Shown: positions 53,677 through 63,447, counted from the stretch's first letter. The stretch is DNA of 64,000 bases from Mongoliimonas terrestris (GCF_001927285.1 NZ_MSIG01000003.1:363001-427000), one strand, 5' to 3'. A program made the numbers and translations. The notes: generated by a model from the letters alone, not told the origin.

Positions 53677-54786
53677 TCAGCCGGCGATCCGGTCGCGGGT
53701 GTGGGGCGAGAAACGCCGGGCGACGGCGTCGGTGAGGGCAGGCAGGAAGCGCACCGCGTCGGTGACGATGGCCACGTGCGCGAAGTCCATGATGGGGGCG
53801 TTCGGGTCGGTGTTGATGGCGACGATCATGTCGGCGCCGTCGACGCCCACCCGGTGCTGGATCGCGCCGGAAATGCCGGCGGCGATGTAGAGCTTCGGCC
53901 GGATGGTCTTGCCGGTCTGGCCGATCTGACGGTCGGAGGGGATCCAGCCCTTCTGGACGAGCGGGCGGGAGCCGCCGAACTCCGCGCCGAGCGTGGCGGC
54001 GAGCCGGCGGACGAGCTGGAAGTTCTCCGCGCTCTGCAGGCCGAGTCCGCCCGCCACCACCACGTCCGCATAGGCGAGGTTGTTCTTGGTGGACGTGCGG
54101 TCCGGCAGGAAGGAGAGGAGCTTCGTCACGATGTCCGCTTCGGAAAGGTCCGGCGCGAACGGCACCACCCGGCCGGTGCGGCCCTCCTGGCGCTCCGGCA
54201 TCTTCATGACGCGCGGGCGCACCGTCGCCATCTGGGGCCGGAAGTTCAGGGTGTAGATGGTGCAAAGGAGCGAGCCGCCGAAGGTCGGGCGGGTCGCGGC
54301 GAGCGACTTGTCGGCGTCGACGGCGAGCTCCGTGCAGTCGGCGGTGAGGCCGGTGAGGAGCGTCGTCGCCACCGAGCCGGCGAGGTCGCGGCCGAGGGTG
54401 GTGGCGCCGAGGAGCAGGATCTCCGGCTTGTGGGCGTTGACGAGGTCCGTCATCGCCTTGGAGTAGGGCTCGTTGCGATAGTCGCGGAGCGTCTCGTGCT
54501 CGACCAGGTAGACGAGGTCGGCCCCGTAGGCGAAGGCCTCGGCGGCCGCCTCCAGCGTCCCGGTGCCGGCGGCGCCCATGACGACGCCGGCAAGCTCCAC
54601 GCCGAGCTGGTCGGCGAGCTTGCGGCCTTCGCCGAGCAGTTCCCAGGAGACTGGGTGCACCTGGCCCCGCTCCTGTTCGACCAGCACCCAGACGTGCTTG
54701 TACGCCTTGAAGTGCTCGGGCAGTTCCTTCTTCATCGAGGCGCGGCTGCCGGCGGCAGGCGCGGGGGCGGCGGGCTTGTCGGACAT
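53677..54786 (-). CDS. fixB: Electron transfer flavoprotein alpha subunit FixB
   Basis: A 369-residue ETF alpha subunit with an N-terminal adenine-nucleotide domain ([20 protein letters not shown]) and a C-terminal FAD domain ([50 protein letters not shown]). The ATG at 54786 ([10 protein letters not shown]) was chosen because the frame's continuation upstream overlaps fixA and carries no homology; a short Ala/Pro-rich leader precedes the domain. It forms the ETF dimer with FixA. Confidence 0.95.
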   Translation of the reverse strand: MSDKPAAPAPAAGSRASMKKELPEHFKAYKHVWVLVEQERGQVHPVSWELLGEGRKLADQLGVELAGVVMGAAGTGTLEAAAEAFAYGADLVYLVEHETLRDYRNEPYSKAMTDLVNAHKPEILLLGATTLGRDLAGSVATTLLTGLTADCTELAVDADKSLAATRPTFGGSLLCTIYTLNFRPQMATVRPRVMKMPERQEGRTGRVVPFAPDLSEADIVTKLLSFLPDRTSTKNNLAYADVVVAGGLGLQSAENFQLVRRLAATLGAEFGGSRPLVQKGWIPSDRQIGQTGKTIRPKLYIAAGISGAIQHRVGVDGADMIVAINTDPNAPIMDFAHVAIVTDAVRFLPALTDAVARRFSPHTRDRIAG

Positions 54787-54797
54787 GACGGGCCTCC

Positions 54798-55649
54798 TCA
54801 GATACCGGCGGCGAGATGGGTGAGATCGGCTTCCAGCGAGGGCTGGCGGGCCAGGATGGCGTCGATGAGCGCGTCGGCGTCCGCGGCGGCCTTGCCGGAG
54901 ACCGGCACGGCGGCGGCCTTCTCGGAACGGGGCGCGGGCGCGAACACCCGCTTCACCACCGTCGGCGAGCCGCGCAGGCCGCACTTGGTGACGTCCTCGA
55001 TGCCGGCGTCCTTGGCGCTCCAGGTGACGATCTCGGCGCGGGCGGCGCGGAGCGCGTCGTGGATGGAGCCGCGGCGGACCTGGTTGACGCCTTCCAGCAT
55101 GGTGACGAGGCAGGGCAGGCGGGTGACCAGCGTCTGGGTGCCGCCTTCCGCGCGCCGTTCCACCGTGAGCGTGCGGGCCTCGGGATCGCAAGCGACGATC
55201 TTCTGGATGTAGGTCAGCTGCAGAAGGTCGAGCCGCTTGGCGACGCCGGGGCCGACCTGGGCGGTGTCGCCGTCGATCGTCTGCTTGCCGGCGAACACGA
55301 TGTCCGGCGCCCCGAAGGTCTCGCCGATCTTGCGGATCGCCTGGGCGAGCGCGAAGGAGGTGGCGAGCGTGTCCGACCCGGCGAAGAAGCGGTCGGTGAG
55401 GAGCACCGCCCGGTCCGACCCGTAGGTCAGGCACTTGCGCAGCGACTCCGAGGCCGTCGGCGGGCCCATGGTGAGCACGGTGACCGTGCCGCCCAGTTCG
55501 TCGCGCAGGCGCAGCGCCTCCTCCAGCGAGAAGAGGTCGTAGGGGTTCACGATCGACGGCACGCCTTGCCGCATGATCGTGTTGGTCACCGGGTGGACGC
55601 GGATCTGGGCGCTGTCCGGAACCTGTTTGATGCAGACCACGATGTGCAT
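54798..55649 (-). CDS. fixA: Electron transfer flavoprotein beta subunit FixA
   Basis: A 283-residue ETF beta subunit ([60 protein letters not shown]). It starts the fixABCX operon for electron supply to nitrogenase. The unit is preceded by a sigma-54 promoter and a NifA site listed separately. Confidence 0.95.
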   Translation of the reverse strand: MHIVVCIKQVPDSAQIRVHPVTNTIMRQGVPSIVNPYDLFSLEEALRLRDELGGTVTVLTMGPPTASESLRKCLTYGSDRAVLLTDRFFAGSDTLATSFALAQAIRKIGETFGAPDIVFAGKQTIDGDTAQVGPGVAKRLDLLQLTYIQKIVACDPEARTLTVERRAEGGTQTLVTRLPCLVTMLEGVNQVRRGSIHDALRAARAEIVTWSAKDAGIEDVTKCGLRGSPTVVKRVFAPAPRSEKAAAVPVSGKAAADADALIDAILARQPSLEADLTHLAAGI

Positions 55650-55687
55650 GGGCGGTCCCTTTCGGGTTGAGGATCTGCGGGGGAAAT

Positions 55688-55703
55688 CGCAAGGCCCGTG
55701 CCG
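55688..55703 (-). promoter_or_regulatory. Sigma-54 promoter of fixABCX
   Basis: On the minus strand CGGCACG-GGCC-TTGCG has GG and GC at -24/-12 spacing, 39 bases before the fixA ATG. It is close to consensus except for the first C. The NifA site 63 bases upstream completes a nif-type promoter. Confidence 0.8.
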
Positions 55704-55765
55704 GTTTGCGGCGCGTTGTTTTTAAAAGAAAATCCGGAACGTCCGCCCGACCTGTCGTGTGGGTT

Positions 55766-55781
55766 TGTCGAACATGCGACA
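55766..55781. promoter_or_regulatory. NifA upstream activator site of fixABCX
   Basis: TGT-N10-ACA (TGTCGAACATGCGACA), the exact NifA-binding consensus. A T/A-rich stretch (GTTTTTAAAAGAAAATC-like, about 55717-55735) between this site and the -24 element could be bent by IHF, as in other nif promoters. The site is also embedded in a longer inverted repeat, CCTGTCG/CGACAGG. Confidence 0.82.
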
Positions 55782-55933
55782 GGCCGTGTGGGGCGGGTTT
55801 GCCGGTGTGGTCCGGCTGCGCGCGCTGGTCGACGAGCGCCCGGAACGACGAAGGCCCCGACGCCGGCCTGCCCTTCGGAGGAAGGACGGGGCGAGGGGGC
55901 CTTCGGCAAAGGCGGAGCCGATGAGCGGTGCGG

Positions 55934-56257
55934 TCAGCCGAACAGGCTCTCGAAGCTGACGAACGCGCCCTGGGGCTTGGCCGGGTCGCGGTCCTTCAGC
56001 ACCTTGAAGAGGCGGGCGTTGACCGGGCTCTTGTCCAGGAACTCCTCGTAGGCGTCGGCAAGGACGGTGCGGCAGGCGGCGGTGACGGCGGCGTCGTCCA
56101 TGCCGTCGAACGAGCGGCCTGCCAGATACTGGCCCATCCGCTTCAGGATGTGCAGGCGGGCGATGCCGAGGCGGGTCGGGTCGAACGGCACATCAAGGGT
56201 GACGAAGAACTCCTCCGCGGAGGAAAGGCCTTTGAGCGTCGAAAGCACGTCGGACAT
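55934..56257 (-). CDS. nifW: Nitrogenase-stabilizing/protective protein NifW
   Basis: A 107-residue small protein with the NifW pattern ([35 protein letters not shown] segment, [20 protein letters not shown]). It helps MoFe protein maturation or protection against oxygen. The ATG at 56257 follows ACAGGAGAC; an upstream in-frame start would overlap cysE. It is the last gene of the iscA-nifUSV-cysE-nifW run. Confidence 0.93.
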   Translation of the reverse strand: MSDVLSTLKGLSSAEEFFVTLDVPFDPTRLGIARLHILKRMGQYLAGRSFDGMDDAAVTAACRTVLADAYEEFLDKSPVNARLFKVLKDRDPAKPQGAFVSFESLFG

Positions 56258-56289
56258 CAGCGTGTCTCCTGTCGGAAGGGAAGGCGCAT

Positions 56290-57027
56290 TCAATGGGCGG
56301 GCAGGCCGGGTTCGTTTGCGCTGTCGCAGGGCAGCGCCCCCGGGCCGCGGGTGGCGCGAACCTCGGCCCGGACCTCGGCGAGGCGAACCTCCAGGAAGTT
56401 CACCCGGTCGACCAGATAGGAGAGGGCGTCGCCCACCGGGTCCGGCATCTCGTGATGCTCCAGGTCGATGCGACCGCCTTCCAGGGTCCGCCGTTCGGCG
56501 GCGGAGCGGACGACCCGGCCCGGGATGCCCACCACGGTGGAATTGGGCGGCACGTCCTCGATGACGACGGAGTTGGCGCCGATGCGCGCCCCGGCTTCCA
56601 CGGTGATCGGCCCCAGGATCTTGGCCCCGGCGCCCACCAGCACCCGGTCGCCGAGGGTCGGATGGCGCTTGCCCGGCGACCAGGACGTGCCGCCGAGGGT
56701 GACCCCGTGATAGAGCGTCACGTCGTCGCCGACGACGGCGGTCTCGCCGATCACCACGCCGGCGCCATGGTCGATGAAGAAGCGCTCGCCGATGGTGGCG
56801 CCCGGGTGGATGTCCACGTTGGTGACGAGCCGCCCGAACCAGGACAGGAAGCGCGCCGTGAAGCGGAAGCCGCGGCGCCAGAGCGGCGCGGCGATCCGGT
56901 GCAGCACCACCGCGTGGAGGCCCGGATAGGTGAGCACGATCTCCACCGTGCCGCGGGCCGCCGGATCGCGCGAGCGGATGCAGGCGATGTCGCCGCCGAT
57001 GCGGGCGAGCGCGGTGCGGGCGCTCAT
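56290..57027 (-). CDS. cysE: Serine O-acetyltransferase (nif-linked CysE)
   Basis: A 245-residue left-handed beta-helix enzyme. The hexapeptide repeats ([51 protein letters not shown]) and the catalytic region [14 protein letters not shown] are typical. It makes O-acetylserine for cysteine. Overlapping nifV by four bases and lying in the nif cluster, it supplies the extra cysteine that NifS needs for Fe-S cluster formation; the same arrangement occurs in Azotobacter and other diazotrophs. Confidence 0.94.
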   Translation of the reverse strand: MSARTALARIGGDIACIRSRDPAARGTVEIVLTYPGLHAVVLHRIAAPLWRRGFRFTARFLSWFGRLVTNVDIHPGATIGERFFIDHGAGVVIGETAVVGDDVTLYHGVTLGGTSWSPGKRHPTLGDRVLVGAGAKILGPITVEAGARIGANSVVIEDVPPNSTVVGIPGRVVRSAAERRTLEGGRIDLEHHEMPDPVGDALSYLVDRVNFLEVRLAEVRAEVRATRGPGALPCDSANEPGLPAH

Positions 57028-58172
57028 TCGGCCGCTTCCAGGTAGCTGGAGGCTGCGGAACTCGTCTCCACCATGCGGCGGAGGTCCGACACCGGGACGG
57101 GCGCCTTGGTCCGGAGCGCCCGGTCCTTCACCTGCCGCAGCACGTCGAGGGTGAGGCTGTCGTGGAGCGGCAGACCGAGGTCGGCGAGCACGCTGCGGAG
57201 CGCCCCGAGGCCGGAGTGCTTGCCGAGCACGACCCGGTGCCGCCGGCCGAGGTCCGCCGGGTCGAGCGCCTGGTAGGTGCGTACGTCCTTCAGGAGCGCG
57301 GCGACGTGGATGCCGGACTCGTGCGTGAAGATGTCGGACCCGACCACCGCCTTGCCGGCCGGGATCGCCCGGCCCGCCGCCTCGCCGATGAGGGCGGCGA
57401 GGCTGCCGAGGGCGCGGGGGTCGACGCCCGTGGTGCGGTCGAGGACGGCCTTCACGGCCACCACGATCTCCTCCAGGGGCGCGTTGCCGGCCCGCTCGCC
57501 GAGCCCGGTGACGGTGACGCTGGCGTGGGTGGCGCCGGCGCGGATGGCGGCGAGCGTGTTGGCGGTGGCAAGCCCCAGGTCGTCGTGGCCGTGGAACTCG
57601 ATCGGCAGGCCCGTCTCGGCCCGGACGGCGGTGATCGCCTCATAGGTGCCGAACGGATCCAGCACCCCGAGCGTGTCGGCGAAGCGGAAGCGCCAGGCGC
57701 CCTCCGCCGCGGCTGCCCGGACGAGCAGGCCGATGTCGCGGGCGTCGGCCCTTGAGGCGTCCTCGCCGCCGAGGGAGACGGCAAGGCCCTGGGCGGTGGC
57801 GTGGGCGACCACCCGGCGGACACGCTCGGCCACCGCGGCCACGTCCGCCTTCATCTTCACGGCCATCTGCAGCCGCGACACCGGTACCGAGACGTTCACA
57901 TGCCGTACGCCCGCCGCCACGGCGGCGTCCACATCGTCCTCCCGCAACCGGCACCAGGCCATCACCCGGATGGGCAGGCGCTCGTCCATGATGGCGGCGA
58001 TCGCCTCGATCTCGTCGGCGCCCATGGCGGGGGTGCCGGCCTCGATCTCATCCACGCCGGCGGCGGCAAGGGCGCGGGCGATGAGCACCTTCTCGTCGGT
58101 GGTGAAGGCGACGCCGGGGGCCTGTTCGCCGTCCCGGAGGGTCGTGTCATTGATCGCGATGCGGTCCGTCAT
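57024..58172 (-). CDS. nifV: Homocitrate synthase NifV
   Basis: A 382-residue DRE-TIM metallolyase beginning with [20 protein letters not shown]. Catalytic and metal motifs are DTTLRDGEQ near residue 7, [20 protein letters not shown], and [10 protein letters not shown] at about residue 290. It condenses acetyl-CoA and 2-oxoglutarate to homocitrate, the organic ligand of FeMo-co. The ATG at 58172 follows GGAGG. It is preceded by nifS (41-base gap) and overlaps cysE. Confidence 0.95.
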   Translation of the reverse strand: MTDRIAINDTTLRDGEQAPGVAFTTDEKVLIARALAAAGVDEIEAGTPAMGADEIEAIAAIMDERLPIRVMAWCRLREDDVDAAVAAGVRHVNVSVPVSRLQMAVKMKADVAAVAERVRRVVAHATAQGLAVSLGGEDASRADARDIGLLVRAAAAEGAWRFRFADTLGVLDPFGTYEAITAVRAETGLPIEFHGHDDLGLATANTLAAIRAGATHASVTVTGLGERAGNAPLEEIVVAVKAVLDRTTGVDPRALGSLAALIGEAAGRAIPAGKAVVGSDIFTHESGIHVAALLKDVRTYQALDPADLGRRHRVVLGKHSGLGALRSVLADLGLPLHDSLTLDVLRQVKDRALRTKAPVPVSDLRRMVETSSAASSYLEAAE

Positions 58173-58213
58173 GGAAACGTCCTCCGGGTGAAAGGCGAGA
58201 TCAGGCGGCGGGA

Positions 58214-59416
58214 TCAGGCGTAGACGGGCTTGAAGGCCTTCGGCGTCTCGTTGGTGCCGGCCCAGAAGGGCGACAGGTCGCGCAGCTTCTCCAGGATGCC
58301 CGGCAGCACGTCGAGCACCCGGTCCACGTCCTGGTCGGTGTTCTCGCGGCTGAAGGAGAAGCGGATGGAGCCGTGGGCGGCCGTGAAGGGGATGTCCATG
58401 GCGCGGAGCACATGGCTCGGCTCCAGCGAGCCGGACGTGCAGGCCGAGCCCGACGAGGCGGCGATGCCGGCCCGGTTGAGGTGGAGGAGGATGGCCTCGC
58501 CCTCCACGTATTCGAAGGCCACGTTGCAGGTGTTCGGCAGCCGGTCGTCCTTGTCGCCGTTGACGAAACAGTTCGGGATGCGCTGCTGGATGCCGGCCTC
58601 CAGCCGGTCCCGGAGCGCCTTCACCCGCGTGTTCTCCTCTTCCATGTGCTGGAGCGCGAGGGCCGCCGCCTTGCCGAGGCCGACGATGGCGGGCGCGTTC
58701 TCGGTGCCAGCGCGCCGGCCGCGCTCCTGGTGGCCGCCGCGGATCAGCGGCTTGAAGCGGGTGCCGCGGCGCACGTAGAGGGCGCCGATGCCCTTCGGCC
58801 CATGCAGCTTGTGGCCGGAGAGGGAGAGCATGTCGATGACGCTCGACTTCATGTCGATCGGCACCTTGCCGACCGCCTGGACGGCGTCCGTGTGGAAGAG
58901 CGCGCCGACGGCCTTGGCCATCTCGGCGAGGCCCTCCACGGGGAAGATGGTGCCGGTCTCGTTGTTGGCCCACATGAAGGTGACGAGGGCCACCTTGTCG
59001 GAGAGCGCCGCCCGGTAGGCGTCGAGGTCGAGCCGGCCGGCCTTGTCGACGCCGATGCGGTGGATCCTGGCGCGGCCGGTCTTCTCCAGGTGGTCGCAGA
59101 CGGCGAGGATGGCCGGGTGCTCCACCTTGGAGGTGATGATCTCGGTGCGGTCCGGTAGGGATTCCAGAGCCGAGAAGATGGCGGTCGAGTCGCTCTCGGT
59201 GCCGCCGGCGGTGTAGACGATCTCATGGTCGTGCTCGGCGCCGAGGAGGGCCTGCAGCTCGCGCCGGGCCGTCTTCAGGGCGCCGCCCACCTCCGCCCCG
59301 AAGGCGTGGATGGACGAGGCGTTGCCGAACTGCTCGGTGAAGAAGGGCAGCATGGCCGCCACCACGGAGGGTTCGACGCGGGTGGTGGCGTTGTTGTCGA
59401 GATAGACCGGGGTCAT
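58214..59416 (-). CDS. nifS: Cysteine desulfurase NifS
   Basis: A 400-residue PLP enzyme. Lys203 in [10 protein letters not shown] binds PLP and Cys326 in [10 protein letters not shown] forms the persulfide; [16 protein letters not shown] and [13 protein letters not shown] are the N-terminal hallmarks. It delivers sulfur to NifU for nitrogenase Fe-S clusters. It is located between nifU (85 bases) and nifV (41 bases). Confidence 0.96.
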   Translation of the reverse strand: MTPVYLDNNATTRVEPSVVAAMLPFFTEQFGNASSIHAFGAEVGGALKTARRELQALLGAEHDHEIVYTAGGTESDSTAIFSALESLPDRTEIITSKVEHPAILAVCDHLEKTGRARIHRIGVDKAGRLDLDAYRAALSDKVALVTFMWANNETGTIFPVEGLAEMAKAVGALFHTDAVQAVGKVPIDMKSSVIDMLSLSGHKLHGPKGIGALYVRRGTRFKPLIRGGHQERGRRAGTENAPAIVGLGKAAALALQHMEEENTRVKALRDRLEAGIQQRIPNCFVNGDKDDRLPNTCNVAFEYVEGEAILLHLNRAGIAASSGSACTSGSLEPSHVLRAMDIPFTAAHGSIRFSFSRENTDQDVDRVLDVLPGILEKLRDLSPFWAGTNETPKAFKPVYA

Positions 59417-59501
59417 CGGGGCCTCCGTCTGGGGGCGAAAAGCGTGCGGGCGGAAGGACTTGGGAGGGGTCGGGCGGCCGGTCGCGGCCGCCCGGCGCAG
59501 C

Positions 59502-60512
59502 TCAGACCGGGACGACCCGGAAGGGCAGGCCGATCTTCACGGCAAGCCGCTCCTGGATGCCGGAGATGGTGACGCTCGACATCTGGCAGCCGACGCAGGC
59601 TCCGGAGAGCTTCACCTTGACGGTGTTGCCGTCGACGTCGATGAGTTCGCAGTCGCCGCCGTCCTGGCGGAGATACGGGCGCATCTCCTCGATGGTCTCC
59701 TCCACGAGGCGGATCTTCTTCAGCATGGTGAGACCGCCGCTGGCCGAAGGCGCTGCCGAGGAGGGCGGCGGGACCAGGGCGATCTGGTCGAGGGAGATCA
59801 TCGGGGCGGCGGCCGGGGCCGGCTTCGGCTCCTCCGGGGCCTTCACGAAGCCCCTCATTTCTCTTGCTTTTTGCTTGACGACCGCCTGGCTGGTGCCGCC
59901 CAGCCGATAGGCCTCGTGCTCGGCGAGGAGGCCCTCGGCGACCATTTCGGCGTTCACCTTCGCAAGGCAGGCCTCCAGGCCGTCGAAGCAGGTGAGGCAG
60001 CCGCCGCCGGCCTTGGTGAAGGCGGTGACCTGTTCGATGGTGGTGAGCTTGTTCATGCGAACCGCCCGCTCCACCATGCCTTCGTCGACGCCGAAGCACT
60101 TGCAGAGGAGGGCGCCCTCCTCGTGGTCGTCGTGCCATTCCTCGCCGCGATAGTTGGCGATCGCCGCCTGCAGGGCCTCGTAACCCATGACGCTACAATG
60201 CATTTTCTCAGGCGGCAGGCCGCCGAGGAAATCCGCGATGTCCTGGTTGGTCATCTCCAGGGCCTCAGTGAGCGTCTTGCCGATGACGAGCTCGGTCAGC
60301 GCCGACGAGGAGGCGATGGCGGAGCCGCAGCCGAAGGTCTGGAAGCGCGCGTCCTCGATGATCTCGGTCTCCGGGACGACCTTCAGCATCAGCTTCAAGG
60401 CGTCGCCGCACGAGATGGCGCCCACTTCGCCGACAGCATTCGCCTCGGCAAGTGCGCCGGCATTCTTCGGGTTGAAGAAATAGTCCTTGACCTTGTCGGT
60501 ATAGTCCCACAT
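59502..60512 (-). CDS. nifU: Fe-S cluster assembly scaffold NifU
   Basis: A 336-residue modular scaffold. The IscU-like N-domain has Cys35, Cys62 and Cys106 (AISCGD, FGCGS, MHCSV); the central [2Fe-2S] domain has C137-X-C139 and C172-X2-C175 (LLCKCF, GGCLTC); the C-terminal Nfu domain has C306-X2-C309 ([10 protein letters not shown]). A Pro/Ala-rich linker of about 40 residues separates the last two. GGAG precedes the ATG. It builds clusters for NifH and NifDK. Confidence 0.96.
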   Translation of the reverse strand: MWDYTDKVKDYFFNPKNAGALAEANAVGEVGAISCGDALKLMLKVVPETEIIEDARFQTFGCGSAIASSSALTELVIGKTLTEALEMTNQDIADFLGGLPPEKMHCSVMGYEALQAAIANYRGEEWHDDHEEGALLCKCFGVDEGMVERAVRMNKLTTIEQVTAFTKAGGGCLTCFDGLEACLAKVNAEMVAEGLLAEHEAYRLGGTSQAVVKQKAREMRGFVKAPEEPKPAPAAAPMISLDQIALVPPPSSAAPSASGGLTMLKKIRLVEETIEEMRPYLRQDGGDCELIDVDGNTVKVKLSGACVGCQMSSVTISGIQERLAVKIGLPFRVVPV

Positions 60513-60547
60513 GGCCGATCTCCTGGATTGTCGGATGAGGTCTGGTC

Positions 60548-60868
60548 TCAGCCGAAGGACTTGCCGCAGGCGCACTTCTCGGCAGCGTTCGGGTTTTCGA
60601 AGACGAAGCCGGAGTTCTCAAGGCCCGTGACGAAGTCGATCGTCATGCCATTGACGAGCGGCTGCGACCGTTCATCGATGAAGACGGTGACGCCGTCCTT
60701 CTCGATCACCTCGTCGCCATCGCGGGCGGCGCTCTCCAGACCCATCATGTACTTGAAGCCGGCGCAGCCGCCCGCCTCCACGACGATCCGAAGGCCGGCG
60801 GCGGTGCCGGCCGCGCGGGTGAGGGCGGTCTTGACGGCGGAGACGGCATTGTCGGTCAGGTCGATCAT
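60548..60868 (-). CDS. iscA: IscA/HesB-type Fe-S assembly accessory protein (nif-linked)
   Basis: A 106-residue A-type carrier with the three conserved cysteines: Cys35 ([12 protein letters not shown]) and Cys99/Cys101 (KCACGKS). It lies 35 bases upstream of nifU and is the first gene of the nifUSV unit, the place where the nif-specific IscA gene occurs in diazotrophs. It carries clusters from NifU to targets. The promoter upstream has NifA and sigma-54 elements. Confidence 0.93.
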   Translation of the reverse strand: MIDLTDNAVSAVKTALTRAAGTAAGLRIVVEAGGCAGFKYMMGLESAARDGDEVIEKDGVTVFIDERSQPLVNGMTIDFVTGLENSGFVFENPNAAEKCACGKSFG

Positions 60869-60904
60869 GGTCCACTCCCGGTGGTTCGAGGGTCGACCTA
60901 TGGG

Positions 60905-60921
60905 AGCAGGCAGCGTGCCAG
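60905..60921 (-). promoter_or_regulatory. Sigma-54 promoter of iscA-nifUSV
   Basis: On the minus strand CTGGCACG-CTGC-CTGCT has TGGCAC at -24 and GC at -12 with correct spacing; the -12 TTGC is CTGC. It lies about 40 bases before the iscA start. Confidence 0.8.
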
Positions 60922-60964
60922 TTTCCAGGGCGTTGATTCCGTTGCAATTTTGACGCTTTCGCGG

Positions 60965-60980
60965 TGTCGGCTTGGCGACA
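60965..60980. promoter_or_regulatory. NifA upstream activator site of iscA-nifUSV
   Basis: TGTCGGCTTGGCGACA equals TGT-N10-ACA, the NifA consensus, about 45 bases upstream of the -24 element. With the sigma-54 promoter it marks a nitrogen-fixation-specific transcript. Confidence 0.82.
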
Positions 60981-61266
60981 ATCGTCCGGTTTGCGACAGC
61001 GCCGACAAGGGTCCTGTCCGGTCTGTCGGGCGCGACGCGGAGGGCGCCGGCGGCTTTTCTTCACCGTTTTCCCGTTGTTGTTTCAAGAGTTCAGCAATAG
61101 TGAAATAAACCTTATGTAAGGGTCGTGGGGAGACCGGGTGGTTCGGGCTATTGCGCCGCACCGCGGTTCAAGTATTCTGCATCCCACATTTGTTAGAGTC
61201 ACATTCTGTAAAGACGCTGCCCTTGATAGACTTCTGACGTTTCGCGCATCGGCTCTGGGAGGAGAC

Positions 61267-61956
61267 ATGAAGCTCGCGATCAAACACGCAGTCGGTCGTT
61301 TACTGTCTGACTTTCCTGTTCTTCAGACGCGCGTGAAGCGCTGGAACGAACTGCTGTTCTGGCGAAAAACGCTGATGCAGGCGAAGGGCAATTTCTACAA
61401 CGCTCACCTGCAGGAGTTCTACACGACCTTCTTCGGGTTGGATTTCGAACACTATGCCGGCAAGCGGGTGCTGGACGTCGGCTGCGGGCCGGTGGGCAGC
61501 CTGGAATGGGCGACCAACGCGGCGCGCCGTGTCGGCCTCGATCCGCTGGCGGACGACTATGTGAAGCTGAACAAGGGCCGGCACGCCATGGAATATGTGC
61601 AGGGCCCCAGCGAACAGATGCCGTTTCCGGACGCGTCGTTCGACATCGTGGCGATGTTCAACGCGCTCGACCATGTGGAAAACGTGCAGAAGACGGTCGG
61701 AGAGCTTTCGCGCGTGACGGCACCGGTCGGAGATCTGCTTCTGATCTACGAGATCAACCATCCGCCGAGCATCACTGAACCCCATATGCTGGATGCGGAC
61801 CTGATCAAGACCTTCAAGAATTTTGACGTGGTCAGCTGCCGGATCTTCGGTATCCGGGATGATCATAACGTCTACGGCAGCCTGATCGATCGGCTGCCGC
61901 ACACGGATCCTTCGAGCGAGGGTATTCTCTGCGCGCATCTGCGCAAGAAGGCCTAA
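61267..61956 (+). CDS. Class I SAM-dependent methyltransferase inside the nif cluster
   Basis: A 229-residue protein with the SAM-binding motif I VLDVGCGPVG (residues 68-77), motif II region MEYVQGPSEQMPFPDASFDI and VAMFNALDHVENVQKTVGEL, typical of Methyltransf_11. The start at 61267 follows the strong ribosome site GGGAGGAG. It is on the opposite strand to all surrounding nif genes, ends 27 bases from nifQ tail-to-tail, and its upstream and coding DNA look less GC-rich than the neighbours, hinting at later acquisition. The substrate is unknown (a small molecule or a lipid-like acceptor is possible). Confidence 0.85.
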   Translation: MKLAIKHAVGRLLSDFPVLQTRVKRWNELLFWRKTLMQAKGNFYNAHLQEFYTTFFGLDFEHYAGKRVLDVGCGPVGSLEWATNAARRVGLDPLADDYVKLNKGRHAMEYVQGPSEQMPFPDASFDIVAMFNALDHVENVQKTVGELSRVTAPVGDLLLIYEINHPPSITEPHMLDADLIKTFKNFDVVSCRIFGIRDDHNVYGSLIDRLPHTDPSSEGILCAHLRKKA

Positions 61957-61983
61957 GTCCCTGTCCTTGATAGCGAAATCGGA

Positions 61984-62736
61984 TCAGGCGGTTGCCACTG
62001 CGGCGCGGCGGAGGGTGGCGAGCATCGTCTCGCCGTCCTCCGGGCCGAAGCAGTCGGCGAAGTCCCGGCAGACGCCGCAGCTGGGCGCGCTGCAAAGCAC
62101 GAAGCCTTCCGCCTCGCAGAGCTGGCGGTAGAAGAACTTCTTCCACCGCATGGCGGTGGTGTTGCGCGCCGCAAGATCCGGAAAAGCAAACTCCAGCAAG
62201 GCCTTGAGGTCCGCCCGCGAGGCGAGGCCGAGATCCTGCCAGAGGTGGTTCGGCTCCATGGCGCGGCGGGCGACGACCCGGGCGAGCCGGGTCAGGTCGT
62301 CCGTGTCGGCGGCCCGATGGCGGTGGAGGAGCAGGCGGACCTGGGCCTCCTCCTCGTCTTCGTCCCCGGCCGCAACAGAGGACAAGATGTCGTCGTTTGT
62401 CGCGCCTTTGTCGTGCGATGAAGCGGCCTTGTAGCCCCGTTGTTCGGCGACTGTCGCCGCGTCGTCGCCGCTTGTAGCGGCGTCGTCGCCGATCACGGCC
62501 GACCCATGCGGAAGACGCGCCCCGATGGAGCGGAGATCGTCCCCCGAGAGGCCGGTGCGCCGGCCGATCGACTCGCCCGTGCGCGCGGTCTCCTCCGCGG
62601 CGAGGAGCAGGATGCGGGTGAAGGCGTCGGCCAGAATCGGCGCCAGGGCGAACGACCCGTCGGACCCGACCTCGCGACCGACACCGTGGGGCGTGCCGGA
62701 CGATGGTCCACCGTCGTAGGGTGCAAAGATCCGCAT
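61984..62736 (-). CDS. nifQ: Molybdenum-processing protein NifQ
   Basis: A 250-residue protein with the NifQ cysteine motif near the C-terminus, C-X4-C-X2-C-X5-C (CSAPSCGVCRDFADC), preceded by MRWKKFFYRQLCEAEGF. NifQ donates Mo to FeMo-co synthesis on NifEN/NifH. The middle has a low-complexity acidic insertion with a GDDAAT repeat (about residues 83-130) that may be lineage-specific. It lies 18 bases after the nif ferredoxin gene in the same operon. Confidence 0.93.
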   Translation of the reverse strand: MRIFAPYDGGPSSGTPHGVGREVGSDGSFALAPILADAFTRILLLAAEETARTGESIGRRTGLSGDDLRSIGARLPHGSAVIGDDAATSGDDAATVAEQRGYKAASSHDKGATNDDILSSVAAGDEDEEEAQVRLLLHRHRAADTDDLTRLARVVARRAMEPNHLWQDLGLASRADLKALLEFAFPDLAARNTTAMRWKKFFYRQLCEAEGFVLCSAPSCGVCRDFADCFGPEDGETMLATLRRAAVATA

Positions 62737-62754
62737 CGATCCACCCCCTCCGGT

Positions 62755-63069
62755 TCAGGCTGCCAGCTTGTCGGCGGCCACGTGGGTCTGGCAATTCTTC
62801 GGGCAGACGCGGGCGCAGGAGCCGCAGCCGATGCAGGCGCCGGCATTGTCCAGCACCATGATGGAGCGGTTGAGCTCGCCGTCGAAATCGTCGTCCTCGC
62901 CCTCACGGATCTGGCCGAGGACCTTGCCGTCCTCGTCCACCCCGTAAAGGTGCATGACATCTCGGGAGCAGACCTTGTAGCAGCGGCCGCAGCCGATGCA
63001 GGTCTTGTCGTTGATGGCGGTGAGGTAGGACGGCGTCCAGGCGGAGCCGTCGCGGGTGGTGAAGGCCAT
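62755..63069 (-). CDS. fdxB: nif-specific ferredoxin III (2x[4Fe-4S], FdxB)
   Basis: A 104-residue ferredoxin with two clusters: C24-X2-C27-X2-C30-X3-C34 and C79-X2-C82-X2-C85-X3-C89, plus an extra Cys93. The long spacer between the motifs (about 45 residues) is typical of nif ferredoxin III. It probably gives electrons to nitrogenase or to FeMo-co assembly. The ATG at 63069 is used; GAGGTGA stands before it. Confidence 0.93.
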   Translation of the reverse strand: MAFTTRDGSAWTPSYLTAINDKTCIGCGRCYKVCSRDVMHLYGVDEDGKVLGQIREGEDDDFDGELNRSIMVLDNAGACIGCGSCARVCPKNCQTHVAADKLAA

Positions 63070-63102
63070 GGGTGTCACCTCTGGCGGGCGGGTGGGGTGG
63101 GG

Positions 63103-63303
63103 TCAGGCGGACTCCAGCGCCTTCAGCTTGGCGCGGGCTTGCGTGAGGGCGGCGTAGGCCTCGAAGGTTTCCTTGGCGACGGCTGGGATCTTCTCAAAGT
63201 CGTTCGGAAGCTCCTCGGAAAGGTCGTGCAGGTTCATCTTCATGGTGGTGGCCTTCTGGGAAAGCTTCTTCACCGTGGCCTTGAGGTCTTCGATCTCGGA
63301 CAT
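63103..63303 (-). CDS. CCE_0567/DUF683-type small coiled-coil protein of nif clusters
   Basis: A 66-residue helical hairpin protein (EIEDLKATVKKLSQKATTMK, MNLHDLSEELPND, AAVAKETFEAY-like segment). The family is found between the NifX-associated gene and nif ferredoxin gene in diazotrophs. It lacks cysteines. The role is unknown; an aid to FeMo-co maturation is inferred from context. GAGG-type site before the ATG is weak. Confidence 0.9.
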   Translation of the reverse strand: MSEIEDLKATVKKLSQKATTMKMNLHDLSEELPNDFEKIPAVAKETFEAYAALTQARAKLKALESA

Positions 63304-63350
63304 GGGTGGAGGTCCTGGTTGAGGTGTGTTGGCGGGTGAGGCGGGCGAAC

Positions 63351-63398
63351 CCCTCCCCGACCGGCTTTGCCGGTCGACCCTCCCCGCAAGGGGGAGGG
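63351..63398. repeat. Intergenic palindromic repeat in the nif operon
   Basis: Two hairpins in a row: GACCGGC/GCCGGTC with a TTT loop (63359-63375) and CCCTCCCC/GGGGAGGG (63378-63398). The composition resembles the 25551-25697 element (CCCTCCCC...GGGGAGGG). It lies between two nif genes without a T-tract, so it is more likely a dispersed repeat affecting mRNA stability than a terminator. Confidence 0.6.
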
Positions 63399-63447
63399 TG
63401 GGCGGCGGTTCTGGCGCGAGGGTGGGGGCGGTTCGGGCGGATGGGCG

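Larger units (their letters stand above)
60869..61266. other. Divergent control region iscA-nifUSV / methyltransferase
   Basis: These 398 bases contain the NifA site and sigma-54 promoter of the minus-strand nif operon (listed separately). An IHF-like AATCAA-N4-CTG match on the minus strand at 60926-60938 lies between them. The right part (about 61075-61240) is strikingly AT-rich compared with the surrounding DNA and carries no recognisable sigma-54 element for the plus-strand methyltransferase gene. Confidence 0.6.
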
